A stretch of DNA of 64,000 bases from Puccinia triticina. Its lineage: Eukaryota > Basidiomycota > Pucciniomycetes > Pucciniales > Pucciniaceae. Under the pieces are notes generated by a model that saw only the letters and a list, made by a program, of their open reading frames with translations, was not told the origin of the DNA and ran no database searches. Location: positions 4,774,001 through 4,838,000 of the forward strand of contig NC_070570.1 of NCBI RefSeq assembly GCF_026914185.1, written 5' to 3'. Shown piece after piece: positions 42,916 through 55,905 of the stretch. Made by a program: the position numbers and the translations under genes. Within the stretch, counting starts at the first letter, position 1, and the number at the start of each line of letters is the position of its first letter.

Positions 42916-44965
42916 GCCTTCTGTGCTTCGAGTCGCTAGATTCGAAGCAGTTTGCGAGGCTTGGACTTGGGTGACATGGATCTTCTCCAACGCTCTGCGG
43001 ATGATGAGCCGGCCTGAGGGTTTTGTCAGAAAGTTGGTGGCATTATCGGATGTTTTCACGTAGAGTAGCTTGATCAGACCCTCGAGAATTAGTTCTCTCA
43101 GGAAGTGTAAGTGGATTGACATGTGTTTTTTCCTGAAAGAGTTTTGCGATGATTCGCTCTTGGCCAAATCAATGGCCCCTCTGTTATCCATATAGACTTT
43201 GATCCCTTTCAGGTCCGGAAATATGATTGTCTCGCTAGCCAGACTTGCAGTCCATGCCAGGTCCCTCCCAAGGTCGGAGAAGGCCTTGTATTCTGCCTCG
43301 GTTGTCGATAGCGAGACCGTCGTCTGTTTAATAGACTTCCAACTGATCAGATGGCCCCCAGCTAGGACAATGTAACCGGTCGTTGAGCGTCGCGTGTCGG
43401 GGCAGTTCCCCCAGTCTGAGTCCACATATGCTTGCACGCTGGTCCGCTCCTCCTTCGCAAAGGTCAAGCCCAGGTGCCTGGTACCGCTGAGGTAGCAAAA
43501 GACCTGCACAGCTGCTTGATAGTGTCTGATGCCCGGATTTTCAAGGTATTGCGAGAGGGTGCTGACGGCGTATGCGATGTCGGGTCTTGTCCATATGCTC
43601 AGGTAGTTTAGTGAGCCCACTAACGCACGGTAGTTGACACCAATTGCAGCGAACTCCTTGATTTCTGATTGAGTAGCCTTTTTTAGATACTCCCTTGGGT
43701 TGAGCGGGCATGACGCCAGGTGAAGACTTGCCAACCCAAATTCTTGCAGCTTGCGATCGATGTATTGCGTTTGGTTCAATTGTAGCCCGCTATCAAATCG
43801 GTCGATGTTCATGCCGAGCAAGAATTCAGCATCTCCCATGTACTTAATCTCGAACTCCCGCTCCATTTCCGACTTGAAAACTTCTGGGGCATCGCTGATT
43901 ATTACCAAATCGTCTACATGCGCAAAGATCCATGTAGCTGGTTTACCGGTCGTTGCCGTCCGCCAGAATACGCAAGGGTCAGAGACTGCTGCCTGGAAAC
44001 CGATTTTCAACAGATAGGTCGACAGCCTTTTGTACCACACCAGCGGGGCCTGACGGAGTCCGTATATCGCCTTCTTGAGCTGCAGCACCGATTTGGGTGG
44101 GAAATCGAGGCCTGGAGGTGGTGTTAGGATCACTTTGTCCTCTAGAGGACAGGTGAGGAAAGCCGACCGCACATCCAGTTGGTGAATCTTGAGTCCATGG
44201 TTCACTGCGAAGGACAGTAAGAAACGCAGCGACGACGGCTTCCCAGTCGGCGCATACTTTGCCTCAAAGTTTAGGCCGTGCGTTTGTTTGAATCCCTGCG
44301 CGCATATGCGGGCTTTGAATTCAATGGCTTGGTTCTCTGATCCCAGCTTTTTCCGGTACGCCCAGGTCAACGGAATTGGGTCGTCGCTTTCCACTCGAAC
44401 GCGAACAATCCATACGTCATGCTTATGCATGTTGTTGATCTCCTTTAATTCGGCCTCCTTCCAGCGTTGGTGATCGGGGCAGGACATGGCCTGCTTGTGA
44501 TTCTTTGGTTTGATGGACACTGACACCGTATACGCTTGCTTTCTTGCGCGCTTCCCCGTAACAATGTTTTGAGGGTCGATATCGCCAATAATCAGGCGAG
44601 GCTGCTTCTCTTTATCCTCAGCTTCCCATGTTTGGTCTCCTTGTGTTTCCGCGTTCCCCTGCTGCTCGGCGCTGGCCGATCGGGTACCTTGTAGAGTCGC
44701 AAGAATTTGCTTGATCTCCATTTGCTCCTCCGCCTCCGCCTGCTCTTCCGTTTGCAGGTTCTCCGTTGGCTCATCCTCAAAAGGCAACTCAGCTTGCGCG
44801 TTGAAGATTGGTAGACGGTTCGCTCCCGCCGGGATTCGACCGCGGTGCAGCGCTTGGCACTCCGGAAAGGTTGTTTCGTTGAAGTGGGCGTGTTTGGCTG
44901 TGATGACCCGTTTATCCTCTAGACGGTAGACCTTGTAGGACGAGTAGTCGTTCTCATATCCTAGG
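42916..44965 (-). pseudogene. Copia polyprotein, 3' half: reverse transcriptase and RNase H
   Basis: It resumes right after the CACTA-ended insertion with LGYENDYSSYKVYRLED. RT motifs follow: PLTWAYRKKLGSENQ, KARICAQGFKQ, HQLDVRSAFL, PPPGLDFP, YGLRQAPLVWYKRL and HVDDLVII (catalytic box, HVDD in place of YVDD). RNase H shows DSDWGNCPDTRRSTTGY, STTEAEYKA and KHMSIHLHFLREL. No stop interrupts this half. The frame runs on into the LTR, where 30 further codons end in the MITE. In the uninterrupted LTR copy the same frame stays open about 90 codons. It is separated from the 5' half by 8 kb, so no full protein is made. Confidence 0.9.
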
Positions 44966-44968
44966 AGA

Positions 44969-45606
44969 CACTACCAAGATGGATGAATTTGCGATGTCGT
45001 ATATTGATCAATATTGCGTATATTGATCAATTTATATTGATCAATTTTTTTTTTATTGTTCTTCTTGATACCTTTGTCTGTTTTCCATGTCTCCTTAATA
45101 CTATTCTATAATCTCTCTCCTTCCCCCTGTGTTAGCTTCAAGGCACAGGCATCTTGTTTTTTTTTGCCGGATAACATTCATAAATTTCTACATACACCAT
45201 TCAATTCTTCCTGAAACAAGTTTTAGGATTAATCCAGGGTGGCTGAGGGTTGTCAATTTTTTTTACTTCCACCATTGATCTTTTATCCGAAGTCTGCAAA
45301 TCAACTTTTTTTTCAAAATAGGAAAAACATTGACCCCTGACCTCTCTCATGATACCATCCTGCACACATTTTTAATTTGGTTGGTTGAACTTGCTCAAGA
45401 TATTGCATATCATACTTGAAGTGCTACATGCATAGGAGGCCTTTTTGAAATTGGTTTACCATGGTTTAGCATATTTTTGTCAGGTTCTTTTTTTTTATCT
45501 AATTTTGTTTTCAACCACAGATTAATGAGGAATATTTCCACCTAAAGTTTCATTGGATAATTTTTCTGCATATAAAACCCAGAAATAATGTATTTGGGGT
45601 CACATC
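44969..45606 (+). repeat. Left long arm of the CACTA-ended element
   Basis: It pairs with 52095-52980 (inverse). It has three ATATTGATCAAT words near the end, T-runs and ATAACATTCATAAATTTCTA, and ends near TTTGGGGTCACATCCATTATG, where satellite begins. Confidence 0.85.
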
Positions 45607-46510
45607 CATTATGCAGCAGCTACAATCTGATCAGTTGCCAAATCTCACTACTTTGTTAGTTTCTTGGTATTTCTGCAACTATATCTCAACACAGCCTGGG
45701 AATTTTTCCATAAAATTGGTAACAAAATGTTAAAAGCCCCCATAGATTCATTGTGTACCTTGAATGACCACAAAATCCCCAAATGTAGCTGCTAAAATCT
45801 GATCAATGGCCAAATATCACTAATTTGGTAGTTTCTTGGTGTTTCTGCCACTATATCTCAACACAGCCTGGGAATTCTTCCATGATATTGGTTTCAAGAT
45901 GATCAATAGTCCCCAAGGATTCATTGCGTACCTGAAATGACCACGAAACTCCCTAATGTAGCCCCTACGACCTGATCAGTTGCCAAATATCACTAATTTG
46001 GTAGTTTCTTGGTGTTTCTGCCACTATATCTCAACACAGCCTGCGAGTTCTTCCATGATATTGGTATCAAAATTTTTACTAGCCCCCAAGGATCCATTGT
46101 GTACCTTAAATGACCACAAAACCCCCAAATGTAGCAGCTACAATGTGATCAGTTGCCAAATATCATTAATTTGGTAGTTTCTTGGTGTTTCTGCCACTAG
46201 ATCTCAGCCCAGCGTGGGAGTTCTTCGATTATATTGGTACCAAAATGATCTAACAGCCTTAAAGATTCATTGTGTACATTGAATGACCACAATACCCCCA
46301 AATGTAGCAGCCACATTGTGATCAGTTGCCAAATATCACTAATTTGGTAGTTTGTTGGTGTTTCTGCCACTATATCTCAGTGCAGCATGGGAGTTCTTCC
46401 ATTATATTGGTACCAAAATTTTTAAATGCCCTCAAAGGTGAATTTTATACCTTGGATGACCACAAAACCCCCAAATGAAGCAGCTACAATGTGAATGGTT
46501 GCCAAATATC
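45607..46510 (-). repeat. 173-bp satellite, reversed block (about 5 copies)
   Basis: Units carry GGTAGTTTCTTGGTGTTTCT and GTTGCCAAATATCAC, the inverse of the main array. Copies are more diverged here than in the right block. Orientation flips at about 46511 at a local palindrome (TTGCCAAAT...ATTTGGCAA). Confidence 0.9.
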
Positions 46511-49500
46511 ACTAATTTGGCAACTGATCACATTTTGGCTGCTACACTTGGGGTTTTTCTGGTCATTCAAGGTACTCAATCAATCTTTGAGGGAGTTTGA
46601 TCATTTTGGTACCAATATCATGGAAGAAATCCCATGCTGCGCTGAGATGAAGTGGCAGAAACACCAAGAAACTACCAAATTAGTGATATTTTGCAACTGA
46701 TCACATTGTATCTGCTACATTTGGGGGTATTTTGGTCATTGAGGGTACAAAATGAATCTTCAGGGGCATTTGATCATTTTGGTACCAATATCAAGGAAGA
46801 GCTCCCATGCTGCACTGAGATATAGTGGCAGAAACACCAAGAAACTACCAAATTAGTGATATTTGGCAACTGATCACATTGTGGCTGCTAAAATTGGAGG
46901 TTGTGTGGTAATTCAAGGTACACAATCAATCTTTGAGGGCATGCAATCATCTTGGTACCAATATCATGGAAGAACTCCCTTGCTGCGGTGAGATATAGTG
47001 GCAGAAACACCAAGAAACTACCAAATTAGTGATATTTGGCAACTGATCACAGTGTGGCTGCTACATTTGGGGGTATTGTGGTCATTCAATGTACAGAATG
47101 AATCTTCAGGGGCATTTGATCATTTTGGTACCAATATCATGGAAGAACTCCCACTCTGCGCTGAGATATATTGGCAGAAACACCAAGAAACTACCAAATT
47201 AGTGATTTTGGCAACTGATCACTTGTGGCTGCTACATTTGGGGGTTTTCTGGTCATTCAAGGTACACAATGAATTTTCGGGGGCATGTTATAAAGTATGG
47301 TACCAATATCATGGAAGGACTCCCATTCTGCGCTGAGATATAGTGGCGGAAACACCAAGAAACTGCAGAATTAGTGATATTTGGCAACTGATCACATTGT
47401 GGCTGCTACATTTGGGGGTTTTGTGGTCATTCAAGGTACACAATGAATCTTCAGGGGCATTTGATCATTGTGGTACCAATATCATGGAAGAAATCCCACG
47501 CTGCGCTGAGATGTAGTGGCAGAAACACCAAGAAACTACCAAATTAGTGATATTTGGCAACTGATAACATAGTAGCTGCTACATTTGGTGGTTTTGTGGT
47601 CATTCAAGGTTCAAAATGAATCTTTGAGGGTGTTAGATTATTTTGGTACCAATATCATGGAAGAACTCCCACGCTGTGCTGAGATATAGTGGCAGAAACA
47701 CTAAGAAACTACCAAAACAATGATATTTGGCAACTGATCACATTGTAGCTGCTACATTTGAGGGTTTTGTGGTCATTCATGCTACACAATGAATCTTTGG
47801 GGGCATCTGATCATTTTGGCACCAATATCATGGAAGAACTCCCACTCTGGGCTGAGATATGGTGGCAAAAACGCCAAGAAACTACCAAATTAGTGATATT
47901 TGGCAACTGATCACATTGTAGCTGCTACATTTGGGGGTTTCGTGGGCATTCAAGGTACTCAATGAATCTTCAGGGGCATTTGATCATTTTGGTACCAATA
48001 TCATGGAAGAACTCCCACGCTGCGCTGAGATATTGTGGCAGAAACACCAAGAAACTACCAAATTAGTGATATTGGGCAACTGATCACAGTGTGGCTTCTA
48101 CATTCGGCGGTTTTGTGGTCATTCAAGCTACACAATGAATCCTCAGGGGCATTTGATCATTTTGGTACCAATATCATGGAAGAACTCCCACGCTGCGCTG
48201 AGATATAGTGGCAGAAACACCAAGAAACTACCAAATTAGTGATTTTGGCAACTGATCACATTGTGGCTGCTACATTTGGGGGTTTTGTGGTCATTCAAGG
48301 TACACAATGAATTTTCAGGGGCATGTTATAAAGTTTGGTACCAATATCATGGAAGAACTCCCATGCTGCGTTGAGATATAGTGACAGAAACACCAAGAAA
48401 CTACCAAATTAGTGATATTTGGCAACTGATCACATCGTAGCTGCTACATTTAGGGGTTTTGTGGTCATTCAAGGTGCACAATGAATCTTTGGGGGCATGT
48501 GATCATTTTGGTACCTATGTCATGGAAGAACTCCCATGCTGGGCTGAGATATAGTGGCAGAAACACCAAGAAACTACCAAATGAGTGATATTTGGCAACT
48601 GATCACATAGTAGCTCCTACATTTCGGGGTTTTGTGGTCATTCAAGGTTCAAAATGAATCTCAAGGGGCATTTGATTATTTTGGTACCAATATCATGGAA
48701 GAATTCCCATGCTGGGCTGAGATATAGTGGCAGAAACACCAAGAAACTACCAAATATATTAGTGATATTTTGCAACTCATCACATTGTAGCTGCTACATT
48801 TGGGGGTTTTGTGGTCCTTCAGGGAACACAATGAATCTTTGAAGGCGTTTGATCACTTTGGTACCAATATCATGGAAAAACTCCCATGCTGCGCTGAGAT
48901 ATAGTGGCAGAAACACCAAGAAACTACCAAATTAGTGATATTTGGCAACTGATCACATTGTGGCTGCTACATTTGGGGGTTTTGTGGTCATTCAAAGTAC
49001 CCAATGAATCTTCAGGGGCATTTGATCATTTTGGTACCATTGTCATGGAAGAACCCCCATGTTGCGCTGAGATATAATGGCAGAAACACAAAGAAACTGC
49101 CAAATTAGTGATATTTGGCAACTGATCACAGTGTGGCTGCTACATTTGGCGGTTTTGTGGTCATTCAAGGTACACAATGAATCTTTGAGGGCTTGTGACC
49201 ATTTTGGAACCAATATCATGGAAGAACTCCCATGCTGGGCTGAGATATAGTGGCAGAAACACCAAGAAACTACCAAATTATTGATATTTGGCAACTGATC
49301 ACATCATAGCTGCTACATTTGGGGGTTTTGTGGTCATTCAAGGTACTCGATGAATATTAAGGGGCATTTGATCATTGTGGTACCAATATCATGGAAGAAA
49401 TCCCATGCTGCGCTGAGATATAGTGGCAGAAACACCAAGGCACTACCAAATTAGTGATATTTGGCAACTGATCACAGTGTGGCTGGTACATTTGGTGGTT

Positions 49501-52094
49501 TTGTGGTCATTCAAGGTACACAATGAATCATTGGGAGCATGTGATCATTTTGGTACCAATATCATGGGAGAACCTCCATGCTGCGTTGAGATATAGTGGC
49601 AGAAACACCAAGAAACTACCAAATTAGTGATATTTGGCAACTGATCACATTGTGGCTCCTACATTTGGGCGTTTTGTGGTCATCCAAGGTAATCAATGAA
49701 TCTTTGAGGGCGGTAGATCATTTTGGTACCAATATCATGGAAGATCTCCCATTCTGGGCTGAGATGTAGTGGCAGAAACACCAAGAAACTACGAAATTAG
49801 TGATATTTGGCAACTGATCACTGTGTGGCTGCTACATTTGGCAGTTTTGTGGTCATTCAAGGTACACAATGAATCTTCAGGGGCATTTGATCACTTTGGT
49901 ACCAATATCATGGAAGAACTCCCATTCTGGGGTGAGATATAGTGGCAGAAACACCAAGAAACTACCAAGTTAGTGATATTTGGCAACTGATCACATTGTG
50001 GCTGCTAAATTTGGGGGTTTTGTGGTCATTCAAAATACACAATGAATCTTCAGGGGCATCTGATCGTTTTGGTACCAATATCATGGAAGAACTCCCACGC
50101 TGCGCTGAGATATTGTGGCAGAAACACCATGAAACTACCAAATTAGTGATATTTGGCAACTGATCACAGTGTGGCTGCTACATTTGGCCGTTTTGTGGTC
50201 ATTCAAGGTACACAATAAATCTTCAGGGGCATTTGATCATTTTGGTACCAATATCATGGAAGAACTCCCATGCTGGGCTGAGATATAGTGGCAGAAACAC
50301 CAAGAAACTACCAAATTAGTGATATTTGGCAACTGATCACATCATAGCTGCTACATTTGGGTGTTTTGTGGTCATTCAAGGTACTCAATGAGTCCTCAGG
50401 GGAATTTGATCATTTTGGTCCCAATATCATGGAAGCACTCCCATGCTGCCCTGAGATATAGTGGCAGAAACACCAAGAAATTACCAAATTAGTGATATTT
50501 GGCAACTGATCACATTGTGGCTGCTACATTTGGGGGTTTTGTGGTCATTCAAGGTACCCGATGAATCTTCAGGGGCATTTGATCATTTTGGCACCAATAT
50601 CATGGAAGAAATCCCACGCTGCGCTTAGATATAGTGGCAGAAACACCAAGAAACAACCAAATTAGTGATATTATTTGGCAACTGATCACAGTGTGGCTTC
50701 TACATTTGGCGGTTTTGTGGTCATTCAAGCTACAAAATGAATCCTCAGGGGCATTTGATCATTTTGGTACCAATATCATGATCATGGAAGAACTCCCACG
50801 CTGCGCTGAGATATAGTGGCAGAAACACCAAGAAACTACCAAATTAGTGATATTTGGCAACTGATCACAGTGTGGCTTCGACATTTGGCGGTTTTGTGGT
50901 CATTCAAGCTACAAAATGAATCCTCAGGGGCATTTGATCATTTTGGTCCCAATATCATGGAAGCACTCCCATGCTGCCCTGAGATATAGTGGCAGAAACA
51001 CCAAGAAACTACCAAATTAGTGATATTTGGCAACTGATCACAGTGTGGCTTCTACATTTGGCGGTTTTGTGGTCATTCAAGCTACAAAATGAATCCTCAG
51101 GGGCATTTGATCATTTTGGTACCAATATCATGGAAGAACTCCCACGCTGCGCTGAGATATAGTGGCAGAAACACCAAGAAACTACCAAATTAGTGATATT
51201 ATTTGGCAACTGATCACAGTGTGGCTTCTACATTTGGCGGTTTTGTGGTCATTCAAGCTACAAAATGAATCCTCAGGGGCATTTGATCATTTTGGTACCA
51301 ATATCATGGAAGAACTCCCATGCTGCGCTGAGATATAGTGGCAGAAACACCAAGGCACTACCAAATTAGTGATATTTGGCAACTGATCACAGTGTGGCTG
51401 CTACATTTGGCCGTTTTGTGGTCATTCAAGGTACACAATAAATCTTCAGGGGCATTTGATCATTTTGGTACCAATATCATGGAAGAACTCCCATGCTGGG
51501 CTGAGATATAGTGGCAGAAACACCAAGAAACTACCAAATTAGTGATATTTGGCAACTGATCACATCATAGCTGCTACATTTGGGTGTTTTGTGGTCATTC
51601 AAGGTACTCAATGAATCTTCAGGGGCATATGATCATTTTGGTACCAATATCATGGAAGAACTCTCATGCTGCGCTGAGATATAGTGGCAGAAACACCAAG
51701 AAACTACCAAATTAGTGATATTTGGCAACTGATCACATCATAGCTGCTACATTTGGGGGTTTTGTGGTCATTCAAGGTACCCAATGAATCTTCAGTGGCA
51801 TTTGATCATTTTGGTCCCAATATCATGGAAGAACTCCCACGCTGCGCTGAGATATAGTGGCAGAAACACCAAGAAACTACCAAATTAGTGATATTTGGCA
51901 ACTGATCACATCGTAGCTGCTGCATTTGGGGGTTTTGTGGTCATTCAAGGTACACAATGAATCTTTTAGGGCTCTAGATCATTTTAATACCAATATCATG
52001 GAAGAACTCCCACGTTGTTTTGAGATATAGTGGCAGAAAGAGCCAGAAACTACCAAATTAGTGATATTATTTGGGAACTGATCACATTGTTGCT
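46511..52094 (+). repeat. 173-bp satellite, direct block (about 32 copies)
   Basis: The unit is marked by GGCAACTGATCACA at steps of 172-173 bp (for example 46865, 47038, 47210, 47383). It includes TTTTGGTACCAATATCATGG and AGAAACACCAAGAAACTACC. Between about 50690 and 51340 successive copies share private variants (GTGGCTTCTACATTTGGCGG, CAAGCTACAAAATGAATCC), pointing to recent local amplification. Open frames of 60-112 codons on both strands are chance products of the repeat. Confidence 0.93.
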
Positions 52095-52980
52095 GCGGCA
52101 TAATGGATGTGACCCCAAATAAATTATATTTTAAAATATTTCTGGGCTTTATATGCAGAAATATTGTCTGATGAAATTTTATGTGGAAGTGGAGGACTTC
52201 CCGTCGGCATTTAGAGAGCTCCAGATGGCCCTCTAACTCCTAAATTAAGACCTCTACCAAATCAACAATCAATGCACATGAAAGTCATGAGCTGTAGGAT
52301 TAGGAAATCATTTTCCCTTCTACCAAAAATTAAGAGTCTGGGTATGTAAATTGAGATCTGGGAGGCTCCCAGACTCGACGGGAAGTCCCCCAGTATTCCT
52401 CATTAATCTGTGGTTGATAACAAAAGTAGATAAACAAAAGAACCTGACAAAAATATGCTAAACCATGGTAAACTAATTTCAAAAAGGCCTTTTATGCATA
52501 TAGCACTTCAAGTATGATATGCAATATTTTCAGGAAGTTCACCCAACCAAATCAAAAATGTGTGCAGGATGGTATCATGAGAGAGGTCAGGGGTCAATGT
52601 CTTTCCTTTTTTGAAAAAAAGTAGATTTGGAGATTTCTGATAATATCAATTGTTGAAGTAAAAAAAAAAGAAAAAAAAAATTGAGACCCCTCAGGTACCC
52701 TGGATTAATCCTAAAACTTGCAACGTCTTTTTTTCAGGAAGAATTGAATGGTGTATGTAGAAATTTATGAATGTTATCAGGCAAAAAAAAAGAAAGATTC
52801 CTGTGGCTTGCAGCTTATAACACAGGCAGAAGGAGAGAGATTATAGAATAGTATCAAGGAGACATGGAAAACAGACAAAGGTATCAAGAGGAATAAAAAA
52901 AAAATTGATCAATATAAATTGATCAATATACGCTATATTGATCAATATACGACATCGCAAATTCATCCATCGTGGTAGTG
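52095..52980 (-). repeat. Right long arm of the CACTA-ended element (interrupted)
   Basis: Inverse of 44969-45606 with small indels and a 203-bp MITE at 52190-52392. The outermost 60 bp match the left end almost perfectly. Confidence 0.85.
52190..52392. mobile_element. 203-bp MITE (TGGAGGACTTCC ends)
   Basis: Inverted ends TGGAGGACTTCCCGTCG and TGGGGGACTTCCCGTCG lie within the right arm. The left arm shows the empty site (GAGGAATATTTCCAC). It belongs with 39256-39397 and 59109-59463. A TA duplication is unclear in this copy. Confidence 0.7.
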
Positions 52981-52983
52981 AGA

Positions 52984-55061
52984 ATGCCTTCCCAGGATAT
53001 TGGACCAAATTTGGTTCCTCGGTTTGCTTGAGGTTTCACCACCCAGACTCTGCATCCAAAAGGGCGGAAGAAATTCATGTTCAGCGCCGTGTTGAACAGG
53101 AGTTCGATGGGTGCCTTCTTGCTTTTTGACAGGGATGGTAGACAATTGGTGGTGGCCGTCGCCGTTCTCACTGCCTCTCACCACCATTCCGGGGCCATGT
53201 TGGCCTGCATCATCATGCACCGGGTCATGTCAAGAATGGTTCGATTAGCTCGTTCCGCCAGTCCTTTGTTTTGCGGAGTATACGGCAGAGCCACGTTGTG
53301 TTGTATGCCGGCCTCACTGAGGAGATCTCCTAGGGTGTGGTTGCAGAACTCACCCCCTCCATCCGTTATGAGCTTTTTCATGAGGCAACCGGTCTGTTGT
53401 TCAAACAGAGTTTTGAAGTCATTGATTGCCGAAGATGCTTGCACCTTATCCTTCAGAATGGCCGTGTGTATGTAGCCGGTGTGTTGGTCCACCAGCGTTA
53501 GGAAGTACCTTGCACCTCCGTTTGTCGGAGGGGTTATCGGTCCTACCAGGTCTCCATGCACAATTTCCAGCGCAGAGGTGGCTCCTTTGAAGTGCCCAGA
53601 ACACGGTTGACGCGTTATCTTGCCCTGCATGCACGCGTTGCACGCGTGGTTTTTCTTCAAGTCCAGCTTTTCAGGGAAGGCTGTTGCTATTTGTGGCAAG
53701 CAGGCATGGTTGAGTCGATTGTGCCATTTGGAGAAGTCCAACAAGTGGTCCTTCTCAACGAGCATTCCAACAGATAGGTTAACTGGGTTGATGACTCCTC
53801 TGATTTCAAGAAGATCGTTGGTGATGTTGACCGCAAAGGGTTTTCCGTTGTCAATTCGCACCGCAAAGTCACCCCGTTTCTGGTGGATCAGCGCGCGTCG
53901 CTTCATCAGTTGCACAAACGAGACAAGGTTTTGTGTGAGTCGCGGTACGTAAAGTGCATCATGTAACGTGAGCAAGCCGCCGTGCTCTAGCAGAAGGATT
54001 GCAGTGCCTCTTGCTGTTGCTACTAGTTTGCCTGATCCGCTTCCTGTCATGATGCCGATGTTGACTGATTCCGTTTCCTGAAAGAATGCCAACGAGTTGA
54101 GCATATGGTCGCTAGCTCCTGAGTCCAGGATTGTTGTTTGCAACCGGGGTGCCGTGGCTGCGTTTAGGTGGTAGCTAAACAAAGGTTGAATGTTGGTGTC
54201 TGCCGCTTCAGTTGGTCTGTCTTGCGCGGTGGTGTGCAGAGAGGTTGCTGCTTCTCTTGCCTTCCTTTTGTCTTCTTGCTTTTTCTTCAGTATACCGGGG
54301 TTTAGGGTCCAACATTCTTCTGGCGGATGGGATGAGGCTGGGTTGTGTGTGCCTATACACCTTACTGGATTGTAAGGTTTCTTGCGCTTGGTTCCTCTGC
54401 TGGTGGATGCGTTGGTAGCCAAGGCGGTCGTCGCGGGTACAGGATCTAGAGGTTTGTCTTTTGCAGTCTTTTTGAACCTTCCTATCTCACGCAGTTTGAC
54501 CAGCAACACTTTTGGTTTACCGAGTGCGTTGATGTCACCGAAGAGGTTTTGCATTAGCATTGGTCGCTTCTTTGTGATCCGACTGATGATGCTGCAGCAG
54601 ATGACGAAGTCGGGTACGATCATGCCTAACGAGTCAAATTTAGCTAGGCAGTCTTCAATGCCCTCTATGTATTTCGCCATGTCATCGTGGTATTGAGTAT
54701 CCTCCCATCGTGCCCAGACTTCGTAGCTGGCTAGAATTGAGTCCAATGCATACACAGATTTAAACATGGCCCATAGCGCGTAGGGATTGCTGGTGTTGTC
54801 CTTTTTGATGATCGTGTTAAAAACGCCATCAGTTACATTTTTGCATAGTATGTTGGCTGGTTTGATCATTTTTCGTCTCATTTTGCTGGAAGGGTCCGGC
54901 ATTGGGGGATCATCAATGAATCGTAGAAGGTTGTGTTTGTCCAGCGCCATTCACACCTTCCGTTCCCAGATTTCAAAGTTATTGCCGTTGAATTTTGGAA
55001 CTTTCATTGAGGACTTTCCATCATCGGTGGAGCTGTTTGAGTCTCCATCGGAATCGGCCAT
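52984..55061 (-). pseudogene. Copia polyprotein, 5' half: Gag, protease, integrase
   Basis: Minus-strand frame from ATG 55061-55059 (MADSDGDSN). A TGA where Trp is expected (NFEIWERKV-stop-MALDKHN) breaks Gag near 54950. Gag goes on with a Cys/His knuckle (CIGTHNPASSHPPEECW). Protease has DSGASDHM. The integrase N-terminus has WHNRLNH...CNACMQGK, and its catalytic core VHGDLVGP, ITDGGGEF and YTPQNKGLAERANR (D, D, E). A second stop follows APEWW near 53178, then EAVRTATATTNCLPSL up to WEGIL, where the CACTA-ended element enters. Two stops plus the insertion make it inactive, although the LTRs are young. Confidence 0.9.
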
Positions 55062-55123
55062 TTTTCTACCGCCTGCTTCCTGTTTTTCGAGTCTGTTGAG
55101 GTGCGAGCTCCGAGACTGTAAAT

Positions 55124-55905
55124 CTGAGAAAACTCAAAGAACTGGAAGATGTATTTCCATGAGATTCATTATCTATTTACATGTTGGAGTAGTATTAGAT
55201 AATGAATGAGTGGAATTTCCTCTTTACCTGGAAGCAGATTGAGGGCCGCTGTCTAGTTTTGTGTGCGCTTGGGGTTGACTTTTTGTCCTGCAGAGTTGCA
55301 GTCCGTCTGTCGCAGCATTCGTGCCTAGTCATTTATTTCAGACTCTCTCAAGCTCGTACTCAAGTTAGGTCAAGCTTACGGAGCCGTGAGTCTTTGCTCT
55401 TGTTGGCCTAGCTAAGGCGCGATGCTGGGAACGTATTGCCGAGTTTATCTGCAGTTCAGATTCATCGGCGTTAGTTCTTTTCAGCACGCTTGTTCCTAGC
55501 TTGGATTGGATCAGGCTGCTCACCTCCTTCGGTTCCTTTATGGTACGAGGCGGTGTCTGCTCTGATCTTACTTCCGGGCGTTTTGCCTGTTGAAGCGGGG
55601 AAGAGCATTTAGCTTCATCCTTGTCAGTTATCTGGTCGGGAACTCGAGTACTCACCTAGGGTGCCTATCGAGATCCTTTCCAGTAACAACGGTCGGCAGT
55701 TCTTGTCCGCTTTTTTGACCTTGCTGCTTGTGTAGTCGGTACCTGCTTTCATCCAATTGATGCTATCAGTTTTCCCAACTACGCGGGCAGCTGGGGCTGC
55801 GGAGGGAGGTTTGCTTTGCTTACCAAACTCTGCAGCTGGTGTTGTTTGCGACACCCGCTTTAGCGTGTGGGCTGGTGACCGGCTCCCTTGGCCTGGATTC
55901 TTACA
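55124..55905 (-). repeat. Copia 5' LTR
   Basis: 782 bp, TGTAAGAATCC...GTTTTCTCA in element orientation. The sequence just inside is GATTTACAGTCTCGGAGC, which does not match the common Met-tRNA primer site, so priming may use another tRNA or an internal tRNA region. Confidence 0.88.

Larger units (their letters stand above)
44969..52980. mobile_element. 8.0-kb CACTA-ended fold-back element filled with a satellite
   Basis: Ends CACTACCAAGATGGATGAAT and the inverse of CACTACCACGATGGATGAAT are flanked by AGA (44966-44968 and 52981-52983). Removing it and one AGA rejoins the Copia integrase in frame (WEGI-L-LGYEND). The inverted arms are long: about 640 bp left and about 690 bp right plus a MITE. 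The arms are followed by satellite in opposite orientations: about 5 reversed copies at the left and about 32 direct copies at the right. No transposase is seen. CACTA ends with a 3-bp duplication define the superfamily. Confidence 0.92.
41238..55905 (-). mobile_element. Copia LTR retrotransposon, 14.7 kb with nested insertions
   Basis: It is oriented on the minus strand. The LTRs are 55124-55905 (782 bp) and 41238-42915 (781 bp without the MITE plus its duplication). They start TGTAAGAATCC and end GTTTTCTCA in element orientation and differ at roughly a dozen sites by eye (about 98% identity). Flanks GCAAG and GTAAG agree at 4 of 5. Gag-Pr-IN lies at 52984-55061 and RT-RNaseH at 42916-44965, separated by the 8-kb CACTA-ended insertion. 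Net length is about 5.8 kb, normal for Copia. Confidence 0.9.

Noticed and set aside
45980..50816. Many ORFs of 60-112 codons in the 173-bp satellite
   Set aside because: They recur with the satellite period on both strands and have the same translated words. They are repeat shadows, not genes.
42916..55061. Active Copia element
   Set aside because: LTRs are young, but Gag has a TGA for Trp, integrase has a stop after APEWW, and an 8-kb element splits integrase.
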